Shown here: positions 37,101 through 49,187 of the stretch, in pieces
Position numbering within the stretch: the first letter of the stretch is position 1
How the letters are laid out: each line of letters starts with the position of its first letter
Assembly: GCF_040581485.1 (NCBI RefSeq)
Contig: NC_090132.1
Location: 17,851,411 to 17,915,410 of the forward strand
From: Linepithema humile
Lineage: Eukaryota; Arthropoda; Insecta; Hymenoptera; Formicidae
Length of the DNA: 64,000 nucleotides
Reading direction: 5' to 3'
The notes under the pieces: generated by a model
Databases searched by the model: none
The model's input: the letters and a program-made list of their open reading frames with translations, nothing else
What the model was told of the DNA's origin: nothing
Program-made: the position numbers and the translations under genes

Positions 37101-40100
37101 ATTCAAAGGATAATGAGCGGTGGCGGATAAGCTATCTAAGCGAAGTCAAGAAATCGGGAAACACAGATCTTTCGAGAATTTCCGCAAAATTTTATTGTTA
37201 AACGTTTGAAAAATGATTGCCATATGAAATTATTTCGCATTATAGTAAATAATTTTTAGGTTTCTCTGTTTGTTGTTTACAAAAAAGTATTGTATTTTGT
37301 AAAGTTATTTATTAATTATTTTTTAAAAGTTAGAGTTTTAAATACATCAAACTCAAAGCAATTCTGTTTTAATAATATTTAGTGCTTTTAAAAACTTTTT
37401 ATTTGGAATTTTCTATAACGTTTTAAAATCAATTTGGGTCTAAAAGCTTTAAGCATAACATTTTAATTTGTTACGAATGTAATATTCTACTTGTTTGTTT
37501 TATTTTTTTAGGGGTTAATCTTATTTAAATTTATTCATATATTGCGACAAAATGTTAATTAGATCACTTTTCACACGCGTGAATCAAAAGTGAGAAGTCA
37601 TATCTCTTCCCTTCTATCCTTTCAGTTTGGCAAATTGAGATCATAAAATACCACTAGAAAAGTTTTTGCTATAAAACCTTTTCTCGTAAAAATCTCTCGT
37701 TAAGTGATCAATTACATGTTACAATTAACATATTATATATTTATAAAAATTCTCAAGTTACCTACCCTTGCTTTTTTATTCAAAATTTTTCATCAACTGT
37801 AATTGTATTGTTCTCGTTATTTGTCTTACATTTTCTGCCAAGCGGTAGATCAGGTGTGTAGTAAAATATTTCTTTTCTCTCAAATTTTGATGTCAAAGAC
37901 AGTGCATAATATTATATAATATTATGAATAAATGTCTTATATTAATAATTAAACAATAATAATTATTAATTATTGATGAATCAAAATTACTGATATAATT
38001 ATTAATATCTTTTAGTAAAACAAATGATTACCACTATGAAAACCACTATTGTAAAGATTATATAAATAATATCTTTTCTTTAGCGTCAGCATTGTGAAAT
38101 TGCTTTTACAAATGGAACATAGTGTCGCAGATGTTCGTCAAATTTCAGCGTATTTTAAAGGACGTTAGATATTTCTTTTTCTTTGCTCTTGACAATGTAA
38201 TTTATCACGCAGAAACGCGCAGTGGTACATTCCGTTGGACATAGCGCGTATTTATTTATTTGTATTTATTTCATTGCATTGTATAATTACCCTATTGCGC
38301 GCATCCGACACGAAAAGAGTAATCGCACCCGGAAGAATGTGCAAAATTTCATTAACGACGTCGTGAACGCATCGAATGGCACTTCAAAGAGATACCGACA
38401 GTTTCACGGACAATGGCACAATCATTTCTCTATGTAGCAAGAATTTGGAAGGCGTAATGACGTTTAACACTGAGTGGAGACATATATTTCGTTTAATTCT
38501 TTCTCAGCAATTACATCGAGGATATCTTACTTTGATAATATGCTTTTAACTCTTGACAAACAAATAACACTACAACTGCTTCGCGTGCGATTTTAGTGAG
38601 AAAAATATTCGTTGGATACTTTAGAAAAATTAATTAATTAAAATGTAAAATTTGATTTTTTTGGAAATTATGAATTGCATAAGTTTTATTTTTTAAATGA
38701 CGAGAGACAGATATTAGCATCATAAATAGTTTAAATCTAATAATTTTTTAATTATATCTCTTATTTAATTTGTCCTTTGTGAAATGTACTTAAAAATCAT
38801 GTACTCTAAAAATCCATCCTGAAATCGACGTACAATTTAATGTTTTGATAAAAGTGAATAAATTTCAATATAAAAATAAATTACTTCGCACCAACAACCG
38901 CGACGATTCTGTCGTGATTATCATACGAGCCTTCTTTTTCTAGAGTTTAATTTGTTTAAACTCTAATAATTCTAATGAAATTGTTAATATAATTGATTGG
39001 AGAGTTATACAATATATGTTATACTAATTGCTGGCAAACAATACCATTTTTTGAAATTTTTGAAATTATTTTGAGAAGAATAATTCTTTAATCAGTTTGG
39101 ATATCTCTAGAAGATGAAATTTTTTTCAATTTTCTGTGTACGATGGCTGTAATAAAATTCTAAAGATTCCGTAGTTCATATTTACTAGGAAAGTTCAGAA
39201 AGAGCGTGTACTTTGCTTAAATCATTCAGATACGAAACTTCCTTCCAAAGAGACCTCAAAACGGAGGTGGCATAGAGACATGTCTGACCCGCGAGTTACC
39301 GCTTCGCGTCGTTAACCCTTTTTGAAATGCAAAGACCGGACCCAGCGAAAAAGGGCCCTCGAGTACCATCTACCATTAGCAACCGTCTCACTTCGAGCCG
39401 TTCTTTCCCCCAACTCTTCCATTTTCCTGTTCTATTATCCCTCTCAATTTTACACGCCGCAGGAAAAGGTTTCCGCCGCGCGGCTCCGGCACGCGTCTTA
39501 GACGCTACAAGAATATTAAATTCCCGGAGCGGCGCGCATAAATTAAAAGATAGCGGTTTTCTACTCCGGCTGCGTATAAATTTTGCAAAAGTCGAGAAAG
39601 CGTCAGCGTGAGAAGTATGTAGACGGTAGGATTGTACCTGAAATGAACAGAGGAAAGAAAAGCAGTTCATCGATTTCATTTGACGTCACGCTTTAAAACA
39701 AAGTTTTTTACGGCTTTATGACGATTTACTACTTTTCCTCGCATTTTTTACACTGGTATTTTACAGTTGATGAACTGCCAAAGAAAGAAGGAGAAATAAA
39801 GAATTCGATTTACGAGGGAAATATACTAAGAAAATTTTTTGAAAGCACGGAGGTAACCCATAAAGATGTCATAAATCACATAATTCGGTTTCTCTATCTT
39901 TATTTTTTAAAATCAGATGCTTTTCTAGAGTATTTTTCCTTTTAGTTTTTATTCTTCTTTGGAGTATTTTTTCAACTTGTTTTTCTTCTGTTTTCTATTT
40001 TTATTTGTTGCACAGGCAATCACACAGTTCGTATTTCGCAAAATATTCTTGCATTTCAAATACACGAGGATATTCAATTTTCGTAACGAAACTTGTGATC

Positions 40101-42366
40101 CTTAGCAAGACTTATATTTTTGCTTTTACTGTTTTCCTTTGCATCTCTTAGCATGTGAAGGATCGACTAAAGTAAAAGTATTCCTGACTTGCTAACAGAG
40201 CGTGTCTGCTGTTACTTCCACGCATCTTTTTCTTCTTAATTTATTTCTGTGCATTTTTTTTTGCTGTCACCATTTATTTTTTTTTTTTTATCTTTCTTGA
40301 AATATCTTCTCCGCTCGGATAGTACAAAGTCGGAAAAGAGAATTTTTTAACCTTACTAAAGAAAAAGCTGCAGAATTTTTCACTGCACGTAAGCAATTTC
40401 TACTTAAGAAAAATATAAATTAATCCGTGTAAAATTTCACGTTTATGTTAAAATCTATTTACAATATTAAATATACTTATTAATTCTTTTAAATGATTTG
40501 TTAATAATTTAAGATTATGTACATTGTAACAATTATCAGTTATATTATTCTATTATATTATGCGTACAATATATCTTTTTGTATTGAAATTAGAAAATCC
40601 ACAAAGCAGTAATACATGATTAAAATATTTAATAAATATTTATTGTGCATCAGAATATTATATAGTGATTTTTTATTCAGCTAAAAGTAATCCAATACAC
40701 AACTGGAGAAATTTCATTCAAGTCGTGTCATTATTGATTTTGTTAGAGCTATAATATTCCTGCTTCTTATCTTCATCAGTAACACATGCACTTTTGTTCT
40801 TCCAACGATGGTTGTAAATTGAGAGCCGGATACTTTTGAAATACGAATATTCTGTTCATTTAATACGGATTGAAACTTGAAGATATGCGACCAATGGCGC
40901 GATATGAGGTTTCACGATGATGAGAGCGCGCGTGCAGATAAAAACCACAGAAAATGCAGGGCAAAAAAAAGAAAGGGAAGGATACAGGCAGTCTTTGTAG
41001 AAATTATTCCGTATGAAATGCATCTCACATTTCTGGCTCTTTTGCCTCTGCGAAAGCCGTGATATGTGTGTATGTACGTTACGCATAGATACATAGCGGA
41101 ATTCCAGTTTGCTCCGTTAATGAACGAGAATTATGTTGCATATGAAGGCACTAATTAAACTAATTTATCATGAGGTTAGAAGACACTAAATATTCCGCTT
41201 GCTGTGTACTCCGCATAGCGATATTTTTATGCCGAGCTATACATCGGACACTTGTCGCATAGATTTTATTGTAATGTGTTCGTCGCGCGAGCGTAAATTT
41301 TATTTCAGTTCGCGAAGACGATGGATTCTCAAAGATCACATAATAAATTATATATTTATGTATGTTGCAGGTGAGCAAACATTATGTTATCCCGCATTAT
41401 CCGAAGAATATATAAATATACGAGCTTGCGCGCGACAGGGTAAGTCCTTTCAATATTTATTTTCTAATATGTCATTTAATAGCTTAGATGTTTATTAATA
41501 GCTTATGAAATAGTAATAAAATCGATTTAACCGCAAAGTCTATCTTGTATTTTTTTCTAAAATTCACGGCAATAGAGAGGCTGTCGCCGCAGTCGGCACT
41601 CAAATATTCATGCTTAATTAGCGTAAGCCGTTAAGTACCCGTGATATCATTTGCTATGCACGACACTTCTTTTTAAACTACGTGCTATGCACGAACTCGA
41701 AAAAAATATTCAAGTTTTAACAGAAAGGCAGAGAAATAACTTTTAATTATTAAATAACCACATTTATTTGATGTAACGGCAATGCGAATGTTTCATAATT
41801 TTTCAAGTATTTTTTACATCTAGTATTTTGCCAGAGAATATGTATATTTATTATTATTACTATCTTTTGATGTATCATATGTAATACGCAATGTTCAATT
41901 CATTAATTTTATTCCTTGTTAATTCGTATTTTTTACCAAGCATTAATTATTCGAAGCTATACATAAATGCGCAACTCTTCTGCTTTATTGATCTATTTAA
42001 TTTAAAAACAGATGTAAAATTTAATTGCAAAAGTCGATTGGAATAAATATAATATTATACGTGGATATCTATTATATAATTTGGAATTGAATTTCAATTT
42101 AAATTTTTTTCAATAAAGCATACGATTATTTTGCAATAAGGGGTACTTAAAGTATTAATATTACAAGGCCAATTATAGCAAGACGATTCATCATATTTTC
42201 ACAGTTATTGCGCTACGTGCGATCGTTATTTCCATAATGAGCAGAATCGTTATTCTTATATCCCATACACGAAATCGACGGTGCAAAATAAATTATCTCT
42301 CATGGCAAATTTCCAGAATAAATTATATTCATTTGCATACTTAAGCAGCCGGAGCGCACGGCTACT
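34159..42366. other. Non-coding stretch with a GC-rich island
   Basis: No supportable gene. A GC-rich block at about 35010-36070 holds overlapping minus-strand frames of 140, 121 and 101 codons; their overlap in different phases and odd composition mark them as chance frames. Another block at 39290-39610 is open on both strands. AT-rich DNA fills 36.3-38.9 kb and 39.7-42.3 kb, with T-runs around 40255-40290. A short direct repeat, gctatgcacga, occurs near 41654 and 41685. Confidence 0.5.
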
Positions 42367-42740
42367 CCGTTTTTAATCTCGAAACAACCCTACTTTCCTC
42401 TGTTCTTCCGCTTCGCAACTTTCTCCCCCTCCTCCTCCTCCTCCACCTCGCATAGCGGGCCTCCGATTCTCGCTTTTCGCGAGCCCCGCCGATTTATCAC
42501 CCCAACTTATTTCTCGGCACTCAACTTCCACACCCTCCCTCTCCCACGCTCTCTCTCCGCCAACGATCACCATTCTTAGCCTGTTCCGTGCGGTCCTCCG
42601 TTCGTACCTCGCTTCTCTTCTCGTTATTACGCTACTTTCAACCCCTGTATCGTTGCATAACCTGCACTCTCCCTCTCACCTCCTTCGCCCTCACATTATT
42701 CTCGTCGCTAACAGGCTTATCCCACTGTCTTCATTGATGT
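42367..42740. other. Pyrimidine-biased block
   Basis: About 370 bases of the plus strand are dominated by C and T, including (CTC)n at 42428-42443 and many ctctcc and ccctc words. The opposite strand is accordingly purine-rich. The frame at 42373-42573 minus reads poly-glycine and glutamate, a product of this bias. No gene is supported. Confidence 0.65.
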
Positions 42741-43095
42741 TATTACCAAGTAAGAAGACTTACTGAATATAATCAATTGCAGGACGCGGTGCGTCAGTGT
42801 TGTCGAATCTGTCGCTACTTTGATAAATTACTTTACTCCTCAACAAACTTGAACTCGGCGTGAAATCGTCGCTGTTTATTGTCCGCCAATTCGTTCGTTT
42901 CTGCGCACATGATTCAAAAGATACGCGTATATCGCTGTTCGCAGCACACTGCGTTTATTTATCATTGCGGTAAATATAATTACTTTAATACGCCGACGCT
43001 TGGAGGATATAATTTATTCACTGTTATGATTTTGTTTCAAAGTTGACGCAAACGCGGCGCAGTAATTTGGATAAAAGCGCATGCGGAAAACCCGG

Positions 43096-43098
<3 letters not shown>

Positions 43099-43141
<43 letters not shown>
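43099..43141. repeat. (AT)n microsatellite
   Basis: Pure alternating AT for about 43 bases. Confidence 0.95.
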
Positions 43142-43143
<2 letters not shown>

Positions 43144-43349
43144 ACACTCTTATACATACATATAGGGGTGCAGTGTGACACTCGCTTCGTGTTTTCTGAG
43201 ACTCTTCCATTACGGTGAAGCCCCTGGTTCTAAAGCGGCAACAGCTCTACCACCGCACATTAACCTACGGTAATGCATGCGCATTCGGGATTATTAATTA
43301 CATTTTCTGAGAAAAACGTTTGTCTTACCTGGGATGCGCCGAGGAGTGC

Positions 43350-43363
43350 GGGGGGGGGGGGGG
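43350..43363. repeat. G14 homopolymer
   Basis: Fourteen consecutive G, likely length-variable and error-prone in sequencing. Confidence 0.9.
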
Positions 43364-44496
43364 TTATTTCTTATGGAGCATTTTGCTTAGCTCACCGCGA
43401 CCTTAATACCCGGGGAAAAGTGATGTGCCTTAAGCCGATTATCAAGCTGGTTGTGAAAAAAATTTAGCACTTAAAATTTGGACGAATTACATGTAAAAAA
43501 GTAAATCGATTAACTGTTATATTAATTACTGAACTTAAGAGTATCAAGATGTGGAACGGTTTATTTTATATCCATAAATACATTAAGTGATTAGGTATAA
43601 TAATGTCTCTTATAAAACTGAGATATAAATTTTGATATAACATTATATATATATTTTTTTTATACATGGAAAAAATTATTATTAAATACATAAATATTAA
43701 TTACAGTAATTTTTAAACATCTTGATTTTTCATTACTTAAAAATAGGGGCAAAAAAATTTGTATAACTTGTCTCATTTTTTTTTTTTTAAACATGCACAA
43801 TAATATTTGATACATTGAGCAAAAAACTTTTGAATATAATGAATTATATAGACATTCTTGTAGCGTCTTTTATGAAACTTTGCGTCGTAAAAGTGCGACA
43901 ATTCCTCAAGACAAATTATGTATTTGAATAAAAAATATATTAATGGAGATGCAAGTCACGAAGGCTTCTGTATCTTTACAGAATGTAAAAAAATAGAAAG
44001 TTGCACTCTTTATCGATCGGCATAACTGATGCAAAAAAGCAAGACATAATTTACTTGAAAACTTGACAGAGAGGAGAGATCTAGGAGAAACCTTTATTAG
44101 AGCGTGAGCATCCAAGCCCCGCAAGATTTTCTTTAAAAGTTCCGAAGTTTTCTTTCTCATTGCCGCTTTTCTCGCAACGCGTAGAGCGAACTAAAGGAAA
44201 TCTTCCTTCGCAATACGCATAAAAAGGTTACGTTCTACGAAACTCATCAGAGTAACCTGAAAAGGTTTAATAAGGTCAAATCGACGGAATTTCCGTGTCT
44301 TTTGTTCTTTTTCACCATTTTCTCACGCACGTCCCTCGATTATGTAATGTCTTTTTTTCATCAACTTGCATTGCCGAATGTTTTGTACTGACGGGTGTTT
44401 TGTATGAAAAGTAGACATGCACAGCATCACATGAACGAGCTTTAAAATCTTACTGATATATCTTATGTGGATGCAGACGCTTTTACGATTGTACAG

Positions 44497-44530
44497 AAGT
44501 ATAGAAAGTATAGAAAGTATAGAAAGTATA
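44497..44530. repeat. 9-bp tandem repeat (agtatagaa)n
   Basis: Nearly four units of agtatagaa. The flanks tttacgattgtacagaagt and attacgattgtatagaaaag also resemble each other, so a larger duplication may have seeded the array. Confidence 0.8.
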
Positions 44531-45876
44531 TTACGATTGTATAGAAAAGTTTACTCGAGTTCTTTCGTACCAATCATATTATTTTTATGATACATGTCAT
44601 TATTTCATTAATTTTTGATGAGACATTATATTTAAGATGAGATAGAATCTTTACATCTTTTTCTCTTTTTTGCTCTCCTCCTCTCTTCCTTCTATTAATT
44701 TTGTATTGTATTTTCGCATAAAAACTCGGAAACTGCATTTTTTACTAAAATTGTCAACAACTTTGGCGAACAAACAAGAATTTTGGAGAATAATAAAGAT
44801 GCGAATATCGAGAAGCTTGATTATATAAAATGCTGTAGCTAAACTGAATATATTACAGAATATCTTTTTTTTACGCGAGCGCTTTTATAATACCATACAT
44901 GTGGAACGCAATTTTCGAATGAAACAACTCCAGTCGTGTATTTTCTTCGTTAGCCGAGCCTTGGACGATAAATAATTCAGGTTATATATTTATATGTATA
45001 AATATAAATATAAGATACTATAAATCATAAATATATAAATTTCTTAAATGTATAAGTAAAAAGCTATGACGGTGCAATAGCAGCTGCTTTGATCCTGCAA
45101 TTTGTCGTCTTCCTGCTCATCCAAGATTCAATGTCCCTAGACGAAGCGCCTTTCCGGGAATCGTCCTTTCCTCTTCAGGACGTCATCTTATTTGTTCCTT
45201 CTACGTCGTGTCGAGAATCGTCCTTTTCGTCCGCTTGCGACGACATGCACAGCGGAAACCGGTAGTACGTTGGCTCGACCCGAGAGCTTGCGCTCTCGAA
45301 GTCTCGTATCATTTCTAATTCACGTGGCCCTTTCTCCCGTTTAAAAAATGGAATAAAATGAAAGTAGCAATGATCAAGTCAAGCAGACAACGTCAAAGCA
45401 ACATAAATTCACGTTCCGAGACGCATATATCAAGCGCTATTGTCCGCTGTGCAGCTTTATATCATTTCGATGCAATCTATATTCATCGATAGAAAAGATG
45501 GAAAAATACTCGTAAATTCTTAAATATTATTTCAAAATGATCACATTGATACGACAGTACCAATATTGTTATATTTTTCCGTGCAATTTGTGCACAACTT
45601 CCTTATTATTAATACTAATTGATGTGACAGTTTATTTTAACAATGCGATTAAACGCTTTTTGGTTCATTTTAATTAAAAAGTACACGTGTATATATATAA
45701 AGTGCTCTTTTCCTAACAAAGTTTTTCCGAAGTATTAGTTGCATTGTTATGATTCTATAACGGTTGTGTCGCTTCAAGAATCTGCATTTTTCGCCGTGTC
45801 ACAGGCGAAACAGGAGGAATGAAAGAGATCAACTGTGTAACAATCGCAAGTGAATGCAGCGAAGCTGCGGTATGGC

Positions 45877-46001
45877 TTATCCGCGCGGCGTAGCACCTCC
45901 GTGAAACGCATTGGCAGCGGCGGGTTGGCCGGGTATGATGTTTGAGCGCATTTGAATATCAGGAAATGAAGCCTCTTGTCCCAGGAGCCCCTCGCCGCGG
46001 A
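45877..46001 (-). CDS. Candidate 3'-terminal coding exon, unrecognised protein
   Basis: On the minus strand a long pyrimidine tract (rich in tttctctc and ctcttcctcccg, about 46090 down to 46010) ends in gatgtag at 46002. The following 125 bases are open to a TAA at 45877. The first two bases complete a codon, then RGEGLLGQEASFPDIQ, MRSNIIPGQPAAANAF and HGGATPRG are read. Composition is balanced and unlike the arginine- or serine-rich shadows nearby. The larger frame that contains it, up to 46404, runs through a (GAAC)n microsatellite coding RSFV repeats, so only the part after the acceptor is plausible. I do not recognise the peptide. It lies about 780 bases downstream of the stop of the 46778-47637 locus on the same strand, so it would belong to another transcript or an alternative 3' end. 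Low confidence. Confidence 0.22.
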
Positions 46002-46090
46002 CTACATCACATGGATGAGAGACACAGAAATAACGGAGCGGGAGGAAGAGAGAGAAAGAGAAAGTGTAGTAAGGGTGGATAGAGACACTC

Positions 46091-46128
46091 TGAACAAACG
46101 AACGAACGAACGAACGAACGAACGAACG
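46091..46128. repeat. (GAAC)n microsatellite
   Basis: About nine units of the tetranucleotide gaac/aacg, one imperfect. On the minus strand it is translated as repeats of RSFV, which inflates the open frame there. Confidence 0.95.
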
Positions 46129-46685
46129 GTGGCAGTGCCGTTTGAATAATACTTTGCATTCAAATGCCAGACTCGATAAAAGAAAGCGCCTCGCCACTTG
46201 AAATATCCCATTACGCGCTATTATCCCTTCACCACCGGTCGAGACATCTTCGTCGGTCAATTTGACGTTCCGTTCGACGCGTTTCATGATTCGTACGATA
46301 TCCATCCATACGCTTCGCAATATTTTTTCATTTATTTCACTATTATCTTTCTTCATTATCATTGTTTCACTATTATTTTTATTATCTTTTTTTTTCACTA
46401 TCATTCACGCTAGCTTGGCAATGATTACTATTGTTATAAATACTATTGTTATTTTTAAGTTAAATAAAGATAAGTAAAAAAGGGATAATATATATTATCG
46501 TTTATCTCGGATGAGCGTTGGTAATGTAAAAGAAATTAGAGAAATGAATCACATTATTTTATCTTAATTAATTATTTTTAATGTAATTGAAATTAAATGT
46601 CAGCGTAGATTTAAAAAAAAAATTTTTAAATACTTTTTTTTTGTATTTTACGTATATTTTTTTGTTTCAATTTGTATTTGCTGCA

Positions 46686-46728
46686 TAATAACAATAATGA
46701 TAATAATAATAATAATATAATAATAATA
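46686..46728. repeat. (TAA)n microsatellite
   Basis: Impure TAA repeat, 50 bases beyond the stop codon of the minus-strand gene candidate at 46778. Confidence 0.9.
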
Positions 46729-46777
46729 GTATTTCTTTGACTCTAATAGCAGATTGTAAATTAAAGGAAAACTTTTC

Positions 46778-47637
46778 TTAAGCTGCTTCTTTATAAACGC
46801 CGATAGTTTTAATGAACTTGTAAGCAATGCTGCTACTCGGCCAATTAGCATGTAATAATGATTCCAAGTATTTTACATGCTCATTAGCGTAATGTGCTAA
46901 TTGTTCGGCAAACATACAGAATAAGGCTTTCGTACAGAACAAGGCCTCTTTGAACGGCACAATAGCTAATTCTCCTTCGTCTTCTTTCAAGTGTGATTTC
47001 CAAGAACAAGTCTTTCTTTCGTCGGCAAACTTTTCTGCGTAAATGCAAGAATTCTCTTCTCTTTCAATCCGATAAACGTCTCTTTTTAAAGGATTTCTAT
47101 TTCGGACTCTTTCCTTTGTGGTTGGCGGTGAGGTAGCTTGGTAGTGTTCGAAGTTCTCTGCATTTTCTATATTCATGCGGAATGAACGGTGAGATTTTCT
47201 CTCATTTTTCTCCGCTTCTGAAATTACTTTTATCCATCCTCGCTGTCCCATCATTCAATTCATTTTTATGTAATACTAACCTGATTCACCATCTCGAACG
47301 ATGAACGATGCGCAATCACGTATCTCGATAATTGCTATTTTAAAAGCACGTTTTCCTACTTCCAAAAGCACATTATGCCTTTGAAATTGATCTAGTATGT
47401 ATTTGCGATTGAAACTTCTGGCGTCATGTCGTCATGAATTTGTATAAATTGGCGTAATCGGTTATGGAAATTTGCAATATTGATAGCGCCCTAAATGAGC
47501 TATCGATGGCGCAAACTGCAAAATCGATTCTGCCCTCAGATAGAAAATTTTGTTGCTCATTGCTGCAAATTGCTAATCTATATTGTTGCGCATATTTCCA
47601 TTTGTTACAAATATTTTTTGTCGGTATGTTCCGCGAA
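46778..47637 (-). CDS. Candidate spliced gene, possibly FAM92/CIBAR-like (partial, frame-broken)
   Basis: This is the best gene candidate in the window. The 3' block, 47217-46778, codes about 146 residues ending IGVYKEAA and a TAA. A 63-bp intron (47280-47218) begins gttagt and ends atttcag. The block before it, to 47431, reads KYILDQFQRHNVLLEVGKRA and EIRDCASFIVRDGES and joins the 3' block in frame. Farther upstream another frame is open from an acceptor-like ctcag at 47638 and reads GRIDFAVCAIDSSFRALS and ITDYANLYKF. It meets the first frame only if one base is lost or gained between 47424 and 47434. Residues are helix-prone, with charged and leucine-rich stretches. Spacing of an RNP motif, a later LFxxKAL motif and an N-terminal FxxxxIxxxxFxxL recalls the BAR domain of FAM92/CIBAR proteins, but similarity is weak and from memory. 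No starting exon was found. It may be a pseudogene, a diverged gene, or an intact gene with an assembly error. Confidence 0.45.
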
Positions 47638-48794
47638 CTGAGATTTGAATGTATAATATTATTATATCATTAATTGATTATTGAATATTCATTTTAACAG
47701 AACGAAAATAGTAGCAAGTTTCCCTTACTCTATTATTACATGACTACGTATTGATTTGTTGCGACCATGCAGAATGAATTATTTGTATAACGCGTAACTA
47801 AAATTTTATGCATTTTTATTTGACCGACTTTTTTTACGTGTACATTTACCAAGGATAAAGTACATCCATTTTAACTCTACGAGCAATCATTCTGAAGGGA
47901 CCGTACGCGTATTATTAAAGTGTGATAGAATGAGAGTGCCTATTATGCGAGCAGCGTTGAAAAGTTTTGCGAATAGAGAAACCAGTGCCGTCGGCAATGA
48001 GATTCCTCTGAATTTAATGTGCTCCACTCGACAGAATGACTTTGCTCCTTATTCCCTTCACTGCCTCACTTCTCATTTCGTGCGATAATTACACTAAATG
48101 TATGCGAATCGGAAGCAAGTTTTAATCAAATTTGTTAATAAGTAGGCCGAATTCGTCTGTTATCTTATCCGCATGGCCTGATTCGCCGTCGAACATTCGG
48201 CTTCTATCACGCCGAATTTTAAATCCACGACTCTGTCCGGTTATTTTTTTCAATGTAATATTTTTTCGATATTTTTCCGATTTCATTAAATTTTATTATA
48301 GATCGAAATTTATACGAATGTTGATCTACGTTATATTGATGTGTTCAATATTTGCGAGCAGGCAATTGGCATATCGCTCTTCGATATATTTGATATATCT
48401 ACAATGTAATGTAACGTCACATGCAGATGTAAACATGTAATATTATTGGGATTCTTCTCGAAAATTGGGAAATTTTGATGGAATTGTTTGATTGCATGAA
48501 ATTACTTTACTTTTTTAGCTTGTTTTCTTTGTATGAAAAAGAAATTTCAGCCCTTCCTGAAACTTTACACATATGTTTCCAATCACGATAAACTCTTCTT
48601 CTATATTTTTCAGTAAAATTTATTACAGTTAAGTAAACTTCTATTTTTTATTGCACGACCGCGCATAATAACTTATATAAAAAATTTAGTCACGAAACAA
48701 TTAAATGATAAAGTGCACAATATATTTACACAAATTACAGTGAAAAAACGGTAAAGAGAGCGATAAAATCTCTTTTAATAATAGAAATTAATAT
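47638..48794. other. Non-coding stretch upstream of the gene candidate
   Basis: If the 46778-47637 locus is real, its first exon or promoter should lie here or beyond. I could not find it. A 52-codon plus-strand frame from an ATG at 47930 (MRVPIMRAALKSFANRETSA...) is open and of balanced composition, but nothing else supports it. Confidence 0.4.
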
Positions 48795-49187
48795 TGTTGC
48801 GCCCATACTATTTCGCCGCTGATGCTGTGTGTGTTACAGCTGACGGACCGATCGATAATATCGATCGGTCATTAGAGAGTTGAAGCCAAATGGCATTTAT
48901 TAATAATCTTTCTTATATTCGTTGTCAAGACAACGAATATTGATTAACAGCTTAAAGGGTCTCTATGACAGTTATAAACAAACTGTCATATGTCAGATCT
49001 GAGATAGCTGTCTGCTCGGGCGGACGTATACGACAGCTCCGGTCTTTAAATTATATTTCCGGTTTCTTATTGTAAAGTTCTGTGTTGTTTATTAAAGTGT
49101 TCTCTGTTTATTCGAAGTGTTGTGTTGTGTTACTTGATTTCGTGAGTTTTGTTGTTGTGCGTGAAATACCGGTCCGCGGACGCAACA
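48795..49187. mobile_element. Probable solitary LTR of a retrotransposon, 393 bp
   Basis: The segment opens with tgttgcg and closes with its exact complement cgcaaca, the TG...CA form of a long terminal repeat. Inside, a TATA-like tttaaattata lies near 49046 and an attaaa polyadenylation-type signal at 49091, followed by a TG/T-rich stretch, the order expected for U3-R-U5 on the plus strand. No second copy, primer-binding site or polyprotein is present nearby, so it would be a solo LTR left by recombination. Flanking bases (aatat left, ataat right) do not form a clean target duplication. Gypsy or BEL/Pao are both possible. Three perfect inverted repeats in its left half are described separately. 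Confidence 0.6.
48846..48990. repeat. Three consecutive perfect stem-loops inside the LTR
   Basis: First: gaccgatcgata / tatcgatcggtc at 48846-48870, 12-bp arms with a 1-base centre. Second: atattcgttgtc / gacaacgaatat at 48915-48940, 12-bp arms with a 2-base centre. Third: tatgacagtt / aactgtcata at 48964-48990, 10-bp arms with a 7-base loop. All pair without mismatch. They could be palindromic protein-binding sites or RNA hairpins; which is not decidable here. Confidence 0.85.

Larger units (their letters stand above)
42741..45876. other. Non-coding stretch
   Basis: No supportable gene. It contains a 43-bp (AT)n array, a run of 14 G at 43350-43363 and a 9-mer tandem repeat at 44497-44530. 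At 45066-45272 a frame stays open on the plus strand without an early ATG, while the minus strand there is also nearly open; see findings. Confidence 0.5.

Noticed and set aside
45877..46404. 175-codon minus-strand open frame as a single protein
   Set aside because: Its middle is an (GAAC)n microsatellite translated as RSFV repeats plus a pyrimidine tract read as serine-leucine-phenylalanine; only the last 40 codons after a splice-like acceptor were kept as a weak candidate.
47125..47145. tgaggtag word as a let-7 microRNA seed
   Set aside because: The bases after the seed differ from let-7 and the site lies inside the gene candidate with no hairpin.
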